Positions 52,433 to 60,551 of a stretch of 64,000 nt of DNA are shown piece after piece. The notes below the pieces were generated by a model. It saw nothing but the letters and a program-made list of their open reading frames with translations. It ran no database searches and had not been told where the DNA came from. Made by a program: the position numbers and the translations under genes. Numbering within the stretch: the stretch's first letter is position 1; the number at the start of each line of letters is the position of its first letter. The stretch comes from Streptomyces polyasparticus (lineage in GTDB: Bacteria; Actinomycetota; Actinomycetes; Streptomycetales; Streptomycetaceae). The stretch is from positions 186,001 through 250,000 of the forward strand of contig NZ_JACTVJ010000014.1 of the NCBI RefSeq assembly GCF_014493765.1. Direction: 5' to 3'.

Positions 52433-52936
52433 ATGATCCTCGACCAGCTCACGCCCGTGGACGGCGCGCTCCCCGGCGCCCTGCTCACCGAGATCACCGA
52501 GCTCTACGTCGCCAACCGGCACTTCTTCGCTCTCAGCGGCGACTTCCCCGATCCGGACGACATCCGCATCGACCAGGTCGCCGTCGAGCTCGCGCGGGAG
52601 CTCAAGCACCCGGACACCGAGGTACTGCTTGCCCGCAGCGAAGGGCGGCTCGTCGGGATCGCGATCACGCTCGCGCACCACCCCGACCCGGCCGACCCCG
52701 ACCCGTGGATCGGGCTGCTCATGGTCGCGCCCCAACGGCAGGGATACGGGCGTCAGTTGGCGCAGCTCGTCGAAGAGCGGTTCCGTGCGGCGGGCCGGCC
52801 GGCCGTGAAGCTGGCCGTGCTGCAGAACAACCCCCGGGCGATGGCCTTCTGGTCCGCGCTCGGCTATCTCGTCATCGGCCACCGCGAGGACCGCGAGCGC
52901 AACCGGCCGTGCGCGGTGCTGCGCAAGGAGCTGTAA
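52433..52936 (+). CDS. GNAT-family N-acetyltransferase
   Basis: 167 residues. The acetyl-CoA-binding motif is LLMVAPQRQGYGRQLAQLVEE, followed by LAVLQNNPRAMAFWSALGYLV, the C-terminal GNAT signature. The preceding beta strands ARSEGRLVGIAITLAHHPD are also typical. The substrate is unknown. No strong ribosome site precedes the ATG. It is convergent with the M1 peptidase gene. Confidence 0.85.
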   Translation: MILDQLTPVDGALPGALLTEITELYVANRHFFALSGDFPDPDDIRIDQVAVELARELKHPDTEVLLARSEGRLVGIAITLAHHPDPADPDPWIGLLMVAPQRQGYGRQLAQLVEERFRAAGRPAVKLAVLQNNPRAMAFWSALGYLVIGHREDRERNRPCAVLRKEL

Positions 52937-52946
52937 GCCCTGGAGT

Positions 52947-54356
52947 TCAGGGTGACTTGGGCTTCCCGTCGCCGTACAGCCAAGGCCCCCACACCGCGTC
53001 CAGGTTCTTGCCGGCCGCCTTCTCCGCGTATGCCGTGAAGTCGTCCGTATCCGCGTTGCCGTGGCGGTGGTCGGCGGCCCAGTCCTTCATCAGCGAGAAG
53101 AAGGGCTCGTCGCCCATCGCCTCGCGGACCTTGTGCAGGACCATCGCGCCGCGCTCGTACACCGGGGTGTCCGAGATGACGGAGGCGTCCGTCGGCTCGG
53201 CCGGCGGGAAGGCCCAGAGCTCGGGGTCGTCGCTCTCGTAGAGCGCGTCGAAGGTCTCCTGGGCGGTGTCGCCGTCGTGGTCCTCCGCCCAGAGCCACTC
53301 CGCGTACGTGGCGAAGCCCTCGTTCAGCCACATGTCCTGCCAGGTCTTCGGCGTCACGGAGTTGCCGTACCACTGGTGGGCGAGCTCGTGGACCAGGGTC
53401 TCCAGGTCGGGGGCGCCGGGGAAGACTGGCTTGGTCTGGGTCTCCAGGGCATAGCCCGCGGCGCCCTCGCGGTCGATGATCGCGCCCGTGGAGGAGAAGG
53501 GGTAGGGGCCGAAGCGGCCTTCGGACCACTTCATGATCTCGGGGATGCGCGCGAGGACCTCCGCGCTCTCCTCGGCCTCGGCGGGGGCGACGGCCGTGAA
53601 CACGGGCAGGCCGTCGTCCGTCGTCGAGGTCTTCGTCTCGTACGGGCCGATCGCGACGGTCGCGACATAGCTCGCCATCGGTTCGGCGGAGTGCCAGGCG
53701 AAGGTCGTACGGCCGGATCCGGCGGGCTTCTCGGACCTCAACTCGCCGTTGGAGACGGCCTCGAGACCGTCGGGGACGGTGATCGCGATGTCGTACGCGG
53801 CCTTGTCGCTGGGGTGGTGGTTGCCGGGGAACCAGGCCTTGGACCCGGCGGGCTCACCGAGCGCGAGCGCACCGTCGTCCGTGTACAGCCAGCCCTCTTC
53901 GGAGCCGTCGTCGTCGGTGATGGTCTCGGGCTCGCCGGAGTAGACGACGCGGGTGGTGAACGTACTGCCCTTGGGGATTTCGTCGTCGGGGCGGACGGTG
54001 AGCTCGTCGGCGGCGCGGTTGAAGCGGGCCGGCTTGTCGTCGACCGTGACGGACTCGACGTCGAGGCCGTGCAGGTCGAGGTTGAAGGCGCTGAGGCTCT
54101 TGCCGGCCTTCGCCGTGATCACGGCTTCGCCGCTCAGCTCGCTCTCGTCCGGGTCGTACGCCAGGTCGATCGCGTAGTGCGTGGCGTCGTAGCCGCCGTT
54201 GCCGAGCAGCCGGAAGTACGGGTCGCGCAGACCGGGTGTGCCCGGGGTGCCCTGCACTCCGGAGCCGGCACAGGACACGAGCAGCAGTCCGGAGACGACG
54301 GCGCCCACGGCCTGGCGGGCCGTGGGGGCGAAGGGAACAGCCGGGTGGTGGGGCAC
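52947..54356 (-). CDS. M1-family metallopeptidase, secreted lipoprotein
   Basis: 469 residues. The signal segment VGAVVSGLLLVSCAG ends in a lipobox-like Cys. A beta-rich N-terminal domain is followed by the catalytic domain with LVHELAHQWYGNSVTP (HExxH) and MWLNEGFATYAEWLW, whose Glu lies 19 residues after the second His, giving the full zinc site. It also has EGAAGYALETQTKP, the aminopeptidase substrate-recognition region in place of the classic GAMEN. It lacks the large C-terminal domain of PepN, so it is a short secreted M1 type. Start is a GTG at 54356. Confidence 0.88.
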   Translation of the reverse strand: MPHHPAVPFAPTARQAVGAVVSGLLLVSCAGSGVQGTPGTPGLRDPYFRLLGNGGYDATHYAIDLAYDPDESELSGEAVITAKAGKSLSAFNLDLHGLDVESVTVDDKPARFNRAADELTVRPDDEIPKGSTFTTRVVYSGEPETITDDDGSEEGWLYTDDGALALGEPAGSKAWFPGNHHPSDKAAYDIAITVPDGLEAVSNGELRSEKPAGSGRTTFAWHSAEPMASYVATVAIGPYETKTSTTDDGLPVFTAVAPAEAEESAEVLARIPEIMKWSEGRFGPYPFSSTGAIIDREGAAGYALETQTKPVFPGAPDLETLVHELAHQWYGNSVTPKTWQDMWLNEGFATYAEWLWAEDHDGDTAQETFDALYESDDPELWAFPPAEPTDASVISDTPVYERGAMVLHKVREAMGDEPFFSLMKDWAADHRHGNADTDDFTAYAEKAAGKNLDAVWGPWLYGDGKPKSP

Positions 54357-54425
54357 GCGGCGATCATATGAGGGTTATGCGCGGTTTTGGGCGCCGGGTG
54401 GCATCGAGGTGGTCCCAGGGTGGGT

Positions 54426-54458
54426 GAGGAGTGCCGCCGTTGCGGAGCGGCACTCCTC
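54426..54458 (-). terminator. Terminator after the HbpS-like gene
   Basis: GAGGAGTGCCGC and its exact complement GCGGCACTCCTC around a 9-nt loop, 21 bases beyond the stop. Confidence 0.78.
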
Positions 54459-54478
54459 AACACCCCGACCGGTACTGC

Positions 54479-55012
54479 TTACTTGCTCAGCGCGGCGACG
54501 CCGGCCTGGGCGATCTTCTCGTCGATGTCGCCGGAGGGGGCGCCGGCCACACCGATGCCGGCGATCGGGCCGCCCTTGGCGGCGACGGGGGCGCCGCCAC
54601 CGAGGAAGAGGGTGCCGGGGATGTCCTTCAGGGTGGGCGCGGTCTCGAGGCGCTTGACCAGCTCGGACGTCGGGGCGTTCCAGGAGACGGCGGTGAACGC
54701 CTTCTTCTCGGCGGCCTCGTAGGACTGCGGGCCCGCACCGTCGCCACGCATGGTGAGGATGGTGTTGCCGTTGCGGTCGACGACGGCGATCGAGACGCGC
54801 TGGTTCTGCTTCTTGGCCTCGTCCAGGGCGGCGTCCGCGGCCTTCGCGGCGGCCTCGATGGTGAGGTGGTTCGTCTGCATGACGTTCTTGTTGGCGGCCT
54901 CGGCCGGCTTGTCGGCGGCGGAGGCGGACACGGCGCCGAAGGTGCCGGCGGCCAGGGTGGCGGCGACAGCGGTACCGGTCAGAACGCGGGTGCGCAGCGA
55001 AAGCTTCTTCAT
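54479..55012 (-). CDS. hbpS: HbpS-like secreted haem-binding protein (GlcG/HbpS family)
   Basis: 177 residues. The signal peptide starts MKKLSLRTRVLTGTAVAATL and ends AVSASA. The mature part is a GlcG/HbpS domain: LTIEAAAKAADAALDEAKKQ, VSIAVVDRNGNTIL and GTLFLGGGAPVAAKGGPIAG. In S. reticuli HbpS binds haem outside the cell and controls the SenS kinase. Here senS- and senR-like genes are directly divergent, which strongly supports the assignment. The ATG at 55012 has AGGAG upstream; longer in-frame starts lack a signal peptide at the N-terminus. Confidence 0.88.
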   Translation of the reverse strand: MKKLSLRTRVLTGTAVAATLAAGTFGAVSASAADKPAEAANKNVMQTNHLTIEAAAKAADAALDEAKKQNQRVSIAVVDRNGNTILTMRGDGAGPQSYEAAEKKAFTAVSWNAPTSELVKRLETAPTLKDIPGTLFLGGGAPVAAKGGPIAGIGVAGAPSGDIDEKIAQAGVAALSK

Positions 55013-55138
55013 GGTGAGCTCCTGAGAGTCGGGGTGAGGTGCCTCGGTGGCTCGCTCTGAGATCAATCCTGGGCCCGGAACCGGGGCCGGACGGTCGACG
55101 TACCGGCTCCTGTCGGACCGCGGGACGGCGTACGCCCC

Positions 55139-55158
55139 CGTCAACCGATCGGTTGACG
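55139..55158. promoter_or_regulatory. Perfect 20-bp palindrome between hbpS and senS
   Basis: CGTCAACCGATCGGTTGACG is fully self-complementary. It lies in the divergent promoter region, 50 bases before the senS start and 127 before hbpS. It could be the SenR site or a TetR-type operator. Confidence 0.62.
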
Positions 55159-55207
55159 CAGGGCGGGACCTTTGGGGTCACGATGGAAGGGTCGAAAGGA
55201 GTGCCCG

Positions 55208-56395
55208 GTGCGAAAAGAGCAGGTCAGCGGCGTGACGGACCGTGCCTCTGACGGGCGGGCCGACCGCGGCGCGGACCACGACCCGGACGCCGGCTGGCTG
55301 GCCCGGATCATGCACATCACCTTTTTCGCGCTGCTCGGCGCCTCCCTGGTGCGCTTTCTCCTACGGCATCCCGGCGAGTCCCGGACGCCGTGGATCATCG
55401 CGTTCAGCGTCCTGCTCGCGCTGCTCTACGTCCTCGGGCCCGCGCTCGGCGCCCGGCCCACCCCGCGCTGGCTGCTCTGGCTCGGGGCCGTGGTCGGGGT
55501 CTGGGTGGTCCTGGTGCTGCTCGCGCCCAGCTTCACGTGGTGCGCGGTGCCGCTCTTCTACACAGGGCTGCGCACCCTTCCCGTACGGCCGGCGCTCAGC
55601 CTCGTCGTCCTGCTCACCGGGTTCGTGGTGGTCGCGCAGATGCGTCTGGCCGAGGACTTCGACCCGAATCTCCTGGTCGCGCCGCCCGCGGTCGCGGCGC
55701 TCGCGGTCGCCGTGTTCGTCCATATGCGGCGCCAGTCCGAGCGGATCGCCGCGATCCAGCGCCGCGAGGGCACGTTCGCGGAGCGGCAGCGGCTCGCCAT
55801 GGAGATCCACGACACCCTCGCGCAGGGCCTGTCCTCGCAGCGGATGCTGCTCCAGGCCGCGGACCGCGTCTGGGAGACGGATCCGGACAAGGCCCGCACC
55901 CATGTCCGTACGGCGGCCTCCTTCGCCGAACGCAACCTCGCCGAGGCCCGCCGCTTCGTGCACGACCTCGCCCCCGCCGAGCTGGCCGAGGGCGGCGGTC
56001 TCGCCGCGGCCCTCACCGCGCTGGCCGAGCGGTCCACGACCGAGACGCTCGCCGTGCGCTGCCGGGTCGAGGGGCCCGTGCGGCCGCTGCCCGACCGCGT
56101 GGAGTCGGCGCTCCTGCGGATCGCGCAGGGCGCGCTCGCCAACATCACCGAGCACTCCGGGGCCTCGGCCGCCGCGCTCACCCTCACGTTCCTCGACGAC
56201 CAGGTCGTCCTCGACATCGCGGACAACGGCCGCGGCTTCGATCCGGCGGGAATCACCCCGAGCGGCGTACGCGGGCACGGCCTGCCGGCGATCCGGGCAC
56301 GGGCGGGGCAGCTGGGAGGCAGCCTCACCGTCGAGTCCGCGCCGGGGGAAGGGACCGTCCTGTCGGCGGCGATTCCGTTGGAGCATGGATCGTGA
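55208..56395 (+). CDS. senS: SenS-like sensor histidine kinase (HPK7/NarL type)
   Basis: 395 residues. Five hydrophobic segments between about residues 30 and 170 form the sensor. The dimerisation domain has the phospho-acceptor in RLAMEIHDTLAQGLSSQRML, and the ATPase domain has ITEHSGASAAALTLTF (N box) and DNGRGFDPAGI (G1). This is the arrangement of SenS, which is modulated by extracellular HbpS. The GTG at 55208 has AAAGGA 7 nt upstream. It is divergent from hbpS. Its stop overlaps a 23-codon frame that leads into senR. Confidence 0.9.
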   Translation: MRKEQVSGVTDRASDGRADRGADHDPDAGWLARIMHITFFALLGASLVRFLLRHPGESRTPWIIAFSVLLALLYVLGPALGARPTPRWLLWLGAVVGVWVVLVLLAPSFTWCAVPLFYTGLRTLPVRPALSLVVLLTGFVVVAQMRLAEDFDPNLLVAPPAVAALAVAVFVHMRRQSERIAAIQRREGTFAERQRLAMEIHDTLAQGLSSQRMLLQAADRVWETDPDKARTHVRTAASFAERNLAEARRFVHDLAPAELAEGGGLAAALTALAERSTTETLAVRCRVEGPVRPLPDRVESALLRIAQGALANITEHSGASAAALTLTFLDDQVVLDIADNGRGFDPAGITPSGVRGHGLPAIRARAGQLGGSLTVESAPGEGTVLSAAIPLEHGS

Positions 56396-56463
56396 ATGCT
56401 GTTCCTGTTGACACCGTGACCGCCTTGGACACCGCACAGACCGCCTTGGAGCACCGCCCATGA
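56392..56463 (+). CDS. 23-residue open frame bridging senS and senR
   Basis: GTG start overlapping the senS stop (GTGA) and a TGA stop overlapping the senR ATG (ATGA). The product reads VNAVPVDTVTALDTAQTALE then HRP. GGAG lies about 8 nt before its GTG and again 9 nt before senR. It may be a translation-coupling peptide that carries ribosomes between the genes, or chance. It has no known homologue that I recognise. Confidence 0.45.
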   Translation: MNAVPVDTVTALDTAQTALEHRP

Positions 56464-57095
56464 CCGAGACCGAGAACCCGTCCATCCGTGTGCTGCTCTG
56501 CGACGACCATGTCGTCGTGCGCGCCGGCCTGCTCGCGCTGCTCGACAGCGCGCCCGGGATCGAGGTCGTCGGGGAGGCCGGCAGCGGCGAGGAGGCGGTG
56601 GCGCTCGCGGAGAAGCTGCGGCCCGATGTGGTCCTGATGGACCTCCAGCTGGGCGCGGGCATCGACGGCGTCGAGGCCACCCGGCAGATCGCGCCCACCG
56701 GCGTGCACGTCCTGGTCCTCACCACGTACGACACGGACGCGGACATCACGCGGGCGATCGGCGCGGGCGCTACGGGCTATCTGCTGAAGGCCGAGCGCCC
56801 CGAGGAGCTCTTCGCCGCGATCCACGCGGCGGCCGAGGGCCGCACCACGCTGTCGCCCCCGGTGGCCAGCCGCGTGATGGCGCGGATGCGCAGCCCGCAG
56901 CCGACGCTGACCGAGCGCGAGCTGGAGATCCTCGGCCAGCTCGCGCAGGGCCTCGGCAACCGGGACATCGCCCGCGCCCTGTTCATCAGCGAGGCCACGG
57001 TCAAGACCCACCTGGGCCGCATCTACGACAAGCTCGGCGTGGACACCCGCGCGGGCGCGGTGTCGGTGGCGAAGGAGCAGCGGCTGCTCGGGTGA
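56460..57095 (+). CDS. senR: SenR-like response regulator (NarL/LuxR type)
   Basis: 211 residues. The receiver domain has LLCDDHVVVRAGLLALL at the start, the phospho-acceptor Asp in VVLMDLQLGAG, and the Lys in YLLKAERPEEL. The LuxR HTH is LTERELEILGQLAQGLGNRD followed by IARALFISEATVKTHL. It is the partner of the upstream kinase. In S. reticuli SenR activates catalase-peroxidase and hbpS expression under oxidative stress. It ends in GGG TGA, which forms the first unit of a 14-bp repeat. Confidence 0.92.
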   Translation: MTETENPSIRVLLCDDHVVVRAGLLALLDSAPGIEVVGEAGSGEEAVALAEKLRPDVVLMDLQLGAGIDGVEATRQIAPTGVHVLVLTTYDTDADITRAIGAGATGYLLKAERPEELFAAIHAAAEGRTTLSPPVASRVMARMRSPQPTLTERELEILGQLAQGLGNRDIARALFISEATVKTHLGRIYDKLGVDTRAGAVSVAKEQRLLG

Positions 57096-57152
57096 GGGCC
57101 TGCGGGTGAGGGCCTGCGGGTGAGGGCCTGCGGGTGAGGGCCCGAGGGTGAG
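57090..57152. repeat. 14-bp tandem repeat starting in the senR stop codon
   Basis: Four units of GGGTGAGGGCCTGC, the last degenerate, then a partial fifth. The TGA in the first unit is the senR stop; each later unit repeats TGA. Confidence 0.85.
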
Positions 57153-57185
57153 TCCGGTGGTCCCGGGCGTGGGACGATCGCGTAC

Positions 57186-57683
57186 GTGCTCGACATCGGC
57201 TACGCCCTCTCCACCCGTTTCCCGGACCCTCCACAGCTGGACTACCGCCGCGCGGACGTACGCACGCTGCGGCACGACCTGTTCTGCGGGGACGTCTATC
57301 TCGCGGACACGGACAAGGACGAGGAACTGTCCACAGTCTGGGGATGGGTGCCGGTGCTCGACTTCGCGTGGGCGCTGTGCGACATCGTCGAGCGGCTCGA
57401 CGAGGACCCGATGGGCAGCCGCGCCGCCCGCCCCCAGTACGCCGAGCTCGACTTCACCGAGTCCTCCGACCGGCTGCTCTTCGAGCGCCGCTTCGGCTGG
57501 GTTGAGATCGAGGCGGAGTGGCTCCCGGCCGACACCCCGCCGCTGACCTTCTCGCACTCGGTGCTGCGCCGCGAGGCCCGCGACTTTCTGCAGGACGTGG
57601 TGGCGGATCTGGTGGATCTGCACGACGACCTGGGTGAGAACCCGGTCATCTGGGATCTGCTGTCGCGCTATCCCCGGGTTTGA
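57186..57683 (+). CDS. Conserved hypothetical protein
   Basis: 165 residues, acidic, with no signal or membrane segment. Visible features are DYRRADVRTLRHDLFCGDVY near residue 20, WVPVLDFAWALCDIVERLDE near 55, and LRREARDFLQDVVADLVDLH near the end. I do not recognise a named domain; Streptomyces have similar single-copy proteins of this size. The GTG start at 57186 has no strong ribosome site. A hairpin (57682-57715) follows it. Confidence 0.7.
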   Translation: MLDIGYALSTRFPDPPQLDYRRADVRTLRHDLFCGDVYLADTDKDEELSTVWGWVPVLDFAWALCDIVERLDEDPMGSRAARPQYAELDFTESSDRLLFERRFGWVEIEAEWLPADTPPLTFSHSVLRREARDFLQDVVADLVDLHDDLGENPVIWDLLSRYPRV

Positions 57684-57715
57684 ACTCCCTTGGCGGTACG
57701 GGCCGTTGGGAGTTC
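57682..57715. terminator. Short terminator hairpin between convergent genes
   Basis: GAACTCCC and GGGAGTTC flank an 18-nt loop that contains further G/C-rich pairing. It lies between two convergent genes. Confidence 0.6.
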
Positions 57716-57726
57716 TTGCGCTCCGG

Positions 57727-58632
57727 TCAGGAGTGGCAGTCCACGCACACCACGTACGCGTCGGGGTCGAGCCCGTCGAGGTAGGCGCTGACGCGCTCCG
57801 CGTATGCGGCCTCCGTCCCGTCGGTCGCCTCATCGCCCCACGGCCGCTCGATCCACTCGCCCTCCAGGGTGAGCAGCGCGGCACCGGCCACCGCCTCGTC
57901 GCGCGCCTCGCGCACATAGGCCGTGCGCCCGGCGGCGAAGCGGGCCGTCAGGTCACCCGGCGGCAGCTCGGGCACCGCGGCCGCGGCCGCCACGGCGGGC
58001 TGCGCCCGGTAGTCGCGCCGGGCGTCCTCCATGCCGTACCCCTCGGGGTCGACCTCGTGCCGGGTCAGGAAGTGCCGGAACGGGCGCGCCTCGGGCAGGC
58101 CCCGTACCGTCGCCTCCCACAGGTCGTACAGGGCGGCCGCCTCCTCGCCCCGCCTCGCACGTGCGGCGTCGAGGTCGAGCAGGCCCACCGGTCCGCCGTC
58201 GCAGGCCAGGGGTTCGGCGGGCTCTCCCTCGTTGGCCCAGGACCGCTCGCCCGTCACCAGGCGCGGGTCGCCGTCGGCCTCCGGCCGGTGCAGGAAGTAG
58301 CCGCACCAGCGGCCCCCGATCTGGTACCAGTCGAACTCGGCCTGCGGGCTGTAGGTCACCACGCGGTAGGCGCGCCCGTCCTCGTCGAGCAGCATCGGGG
58401 ACTCGCCGGGGTAGGCGCGGTTGTACGACTCGGCGATCTGGGCCCAGGTGGTGGTCGCGGGCAGCTTCTGGTCCCGGACGGTCCAGTGCTCGTGCGGCTG
58501 CCCCGTCTCGTAGTCACGCCACGGGTCGACCTCCGTGTACAGGCAGTACGGCATGAGGGCGGCCGCCACCGCGCTCTCGATGTCCTCGGGCCGGGTGTCC
58601 GGTGGCAGACAGACGAGCACCACGGAATGCAT
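57727..58632 (-). CDS. Hypothetical protein with a YQIGGRW-type motif
   Basis: 301 residues, acidic and Trp/Tyr-rich. The N-terminus MHSVVLVCLPPDTRPEDIES, the segment FDWYQIGGRWCGYFLHRPEA, and ARPFRHFLTRHEVDPEGYGM are conserved-looking. The YxIGGRW motif occurs in several unannotated bacterial and phage proteins. No catalytic motif can be assigned. The C-terminus VVCVDCHS could hold a metal. AAGGGAA lies upstream of the ATG at 58632. It lies directly downstream of the pentapeptide-repeat gene on the same strand, with about 56 bases between. Confidence 0.68.
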   Translation of the reverse strand: MHSVVLVCLPPDTRPEDIESAVAAALMPYCLYTEVDPWRDYETGQPHEHWTVRDQKLPATTTWAQIAESYNRAYPGESPMLLDEDGRAYRVVTYSPQAEFDWYQIGGRWCGYFLHRPEADGDPRLVTGERSWANEGEPAEPLACDGGPVGLLDLDAARARRGEEAAALYDLWEATVRGLPEARPFRHFLTRHEVDPEGYGMEDARRDYRAQPAVAAAAAVPELPPGDLTARFAAGRTAYVREARDEAVAGAALLTLEGEWIERPWGDEATDGTEAAYAERVSAYLDGLDPDAYVVCVDCHS

Positions 58633-58688
58633 GACCGTTCGTTCCCTTCGGGTGGGTGGGGCGGGCAAGTCGGGGCGGACTGCGGGTC

Positions 58689-59351
58689 CTAGCCCTCGAC
58701 CCGCACCCCGATCGCCGCCGCGAACACCGGTGCCAGATCCAGCAGTTGGGCGGGCGAGATCGTCGCCCCCGAGAGCCGGTCCACGCCCCGTGCGATGTCC
58801 AGCTGACCGCAGCGCCGCAGATCGACGTCCTTCATCCGGGCGCCGGTGAAGTCGGCGGACTTCAGGGCGCAGTCGATGAACTCGACGCGTTCGAGCGAGG
58901 ACCCGCCGAAGTCCGGCTCGGCGAGCACGACCCCTTCGAAGACCACGTCCCGCAGCCGCGCCTTGCGCAGATTCAGGTAGTCGATCTTTCCGCCCCGCAC
59001 GACCACCCTCTCGAGGACCGCCCCGTGCAGCTGCACCCCGCCCATGCGCGCGTCGAGCATCTCGACATCCCGCAGCGACGCGTCCGCGAGGTCGGTGCCG
59101 ACGCCCCGTACTCCCGAGAGCCGCGTATCGATCAGCCGCGCGTGCTTGAGCCCCACCTCGTCGAGCGCGCAGTCCTCGACGAGGCAGTCCATGAACCGGG
59201 CGCCCGGCGCGTCCTGCCCGGCGAAGTCCTGTCCGCGCAGGGCGACTCCGTCGTAATCCCCGTCGGGTTCGAGACCGCCCTGGAACTCGGCCAGTTCGGG
59301 CAGTCGGAACTCGGGCCGCCGGGCCCCGGTCGTGGTCGGTTTGCGCGCCAT
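58689..59351 (-). CDS. Pentapeptide-repeat protein
   Basis: 220 residues with repeats of A(D/N)LXX type, for example ALRGQDFAGQDAPGARFMDC, ARLIDTRLSGVRGVGTDLAD and ALKSADFTGARMKDVDLRRC. These form a right-handed quadrilateral beta helix. Related proteins (Qnr, MfpA) mimic DNA and protect gyrase, but most have no known function. The ATG at 59351 has GGAG immediately before it; an in-frame ATG at 59369 is an alternative. Confidence 0.85.
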   Translation of the reverse strand: MARKPTTTGARRPEFRLPELAEFQGGLEPDGDYDGVALRGQDFAGQDAPGARFMDCLVEDCALDEVGLKHARLIDTRLSGVRGVGTDLADASLRDVEMLDARMGGVQLHGAVLERVVVRGGKIDYLNLRKARLRDVVFEGVVLAEPDFGGSSLERVEFIDCALKSADFTGARMKDVDLRRCGQLDIARGVDRLSGATISPAQLLDLAPVFAAAIGVRVEG

Positions 59352-59402
59352 GGCTCCATGCTGGCGCACACCACTGACAACGGGCCGCGGCGGCCCGGCG
59401 GC

Positions 59403-60410
59403 TCACGGCTCCAGGACCACCTTGCCGACCGTCCCCCGCTCCTGCAGCGCGCGGTGGGCGGCGGCCGCCTCGGCCAGCGGGAAGCGGGTGACCGTGGGGC
59501 GCAGGACGCCCTCGGCGGCGAGGGCGAGGGCGCGGTTCTCCAGGGTGCGGACCGGGTTGTCGCCGCCCGCCTTCTCCATCATCGCCGGGCCGAGCGAGAC
59601 CACCGACTCCACGCCCCGCGCGGCCAGTTCCCCCTCCGCGAACTCGACCGGACCGCCGCCGAGCCCCGTCTCGGTCCAGCCGAAGACGACATGCCTGCCG
59701 CCCCTGCCGAGCAGCCCGACCGCCGTACGGCCGGTCTCGCCGCCCACCCCGTCGAAGACGACGGTCGCGTGGCGGTCCGCGCCCAGGAACGCCCGTACGA
59801 CAGAAGGCCATTCGGGGTCGAGATAGTCGACGGCCAGGTCCGCGCCGTTCTCCCGTACGAGAGCGGTCTTGCGCTCACCGCCCGCGAGGCCGATCACCGT
59901 GGCGCCCTTGGCGACCGCGTACTGGACGAGGAAGGTGCCGAGGCCGCCCGCCGCCGCGGGGATCACGACCACCGAGTCCTCGTCCAAGTCGGCGAACTGG
60001 ACGATGCCCATCGCGGTGCGTCCGGTACCGATGAGGGCGACGGCCTCGGCCTCGTCGAGGCCGGCGGGGATCTCCTGGAGGCGGGTGGCGTCCACGACGG
60101 CGAGCTCGGCGTAGCCACCGGGGGCGAAGCCCAGGTGGGTGACGACGCGCTTGCCGAGCCAGTCCTGCGAGGTCCCCTCGCCCAGCGACTCGACCACGCC
60201 CGCGACCTCGCGGCCGGGGATGGTCGGGAGCTCGACCGGTGCGGGGGCCGGGCCGGCCTTGATGCCCTCGCGCAGGGCGGTGTCCAGGAGGTGCACGCCG
60301 GCGGCGCGGACGCTGATCCGTACCTGGCCCGGGCCCGGCTCCGGGTCGTCCGTCTTCTCGTACGTGAGGTTCTCGGCGGGGCCGAAGGCGTGGAGGCGGA
60401 TGGCGTGCAT
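59403..60410 (-). CDS. NADPH:quinone oxidoreductase (zinc-independent MDR)
   Basis: 335 residues. VRISVRAAGVHLLDTALREG belongs to the GroES-like domain, VVVIPAAAGGLGTFLVQYAV to the Rossmann fold, and VVFDGVGGETGRTAVGLLG to the later core. The zinc ligands of alcohol dehydrogenases are absent. The ATG at 60410 has GGGGAG 6 nt upstream; a start at 60464 is possible but unneeded. A MerR-like dyad lies 50-75 bases upstream. The true substrate is unknown. Confidence 0.88.
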   Translation of the reverse strand: MHAIRLHAFGPAENLTYEKTDDPEPGPGQVRISVRAAGVHLLDTALREGIKAGPAPAPVELPTIPGREVAGVVESLGEGTSQDWLGKRVVTHLGFAPGGYAELAVVDATRLQEIPAGLDEAEAVALIGTGRTAMGIVQFADLDEDSVVVIPAAAGGLGTFLVQYAVAKGATVIGLAGGERKTALVRENGADLAVDYLDPEWPSVVRAFLGADRHATVVFDGVGGETGRTAVGLLGRGGRHVVFGWTETGLGGGPVEFAEGELAARGVESVVSLGPAMMEKAGGDNPVRTLENRALALAAEGVLRPTVTRFPLAEAAAAHRALQERGTVGKVVLEP

Positions 60411-60460
60411 GGTGGGCTCCCCGGGTTCGTGGTCGGTGTGGCCGGCGTGGTGCCCACTGT

Positions 60461-60486
60461 TCAACCTCGAGTTCGGTTGAGGTCAA
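60461..60486 (-). promoter_or_regulatory. Candidate MerR-type operator upstream of the quinone reductase gene
   Basis: On the minus strand TTGACCTCAACC...GGTTGAACAGT has TTGACC as a -35, AACAGT as a weak -10, and a 19-bp spacer holding the inverted repeat TCAACC/GGTTGA. Overlong spacers with central dyads are typical of MerR-family activation. Confidence 0.4.
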
Positions 60487-60551
60487 GGGGGTGGGAGGCG
60501 GGGCGGACGGGGGGCCGGGCAGGTGGGGGCAGGGGCTCGGGAACCCGGGGC

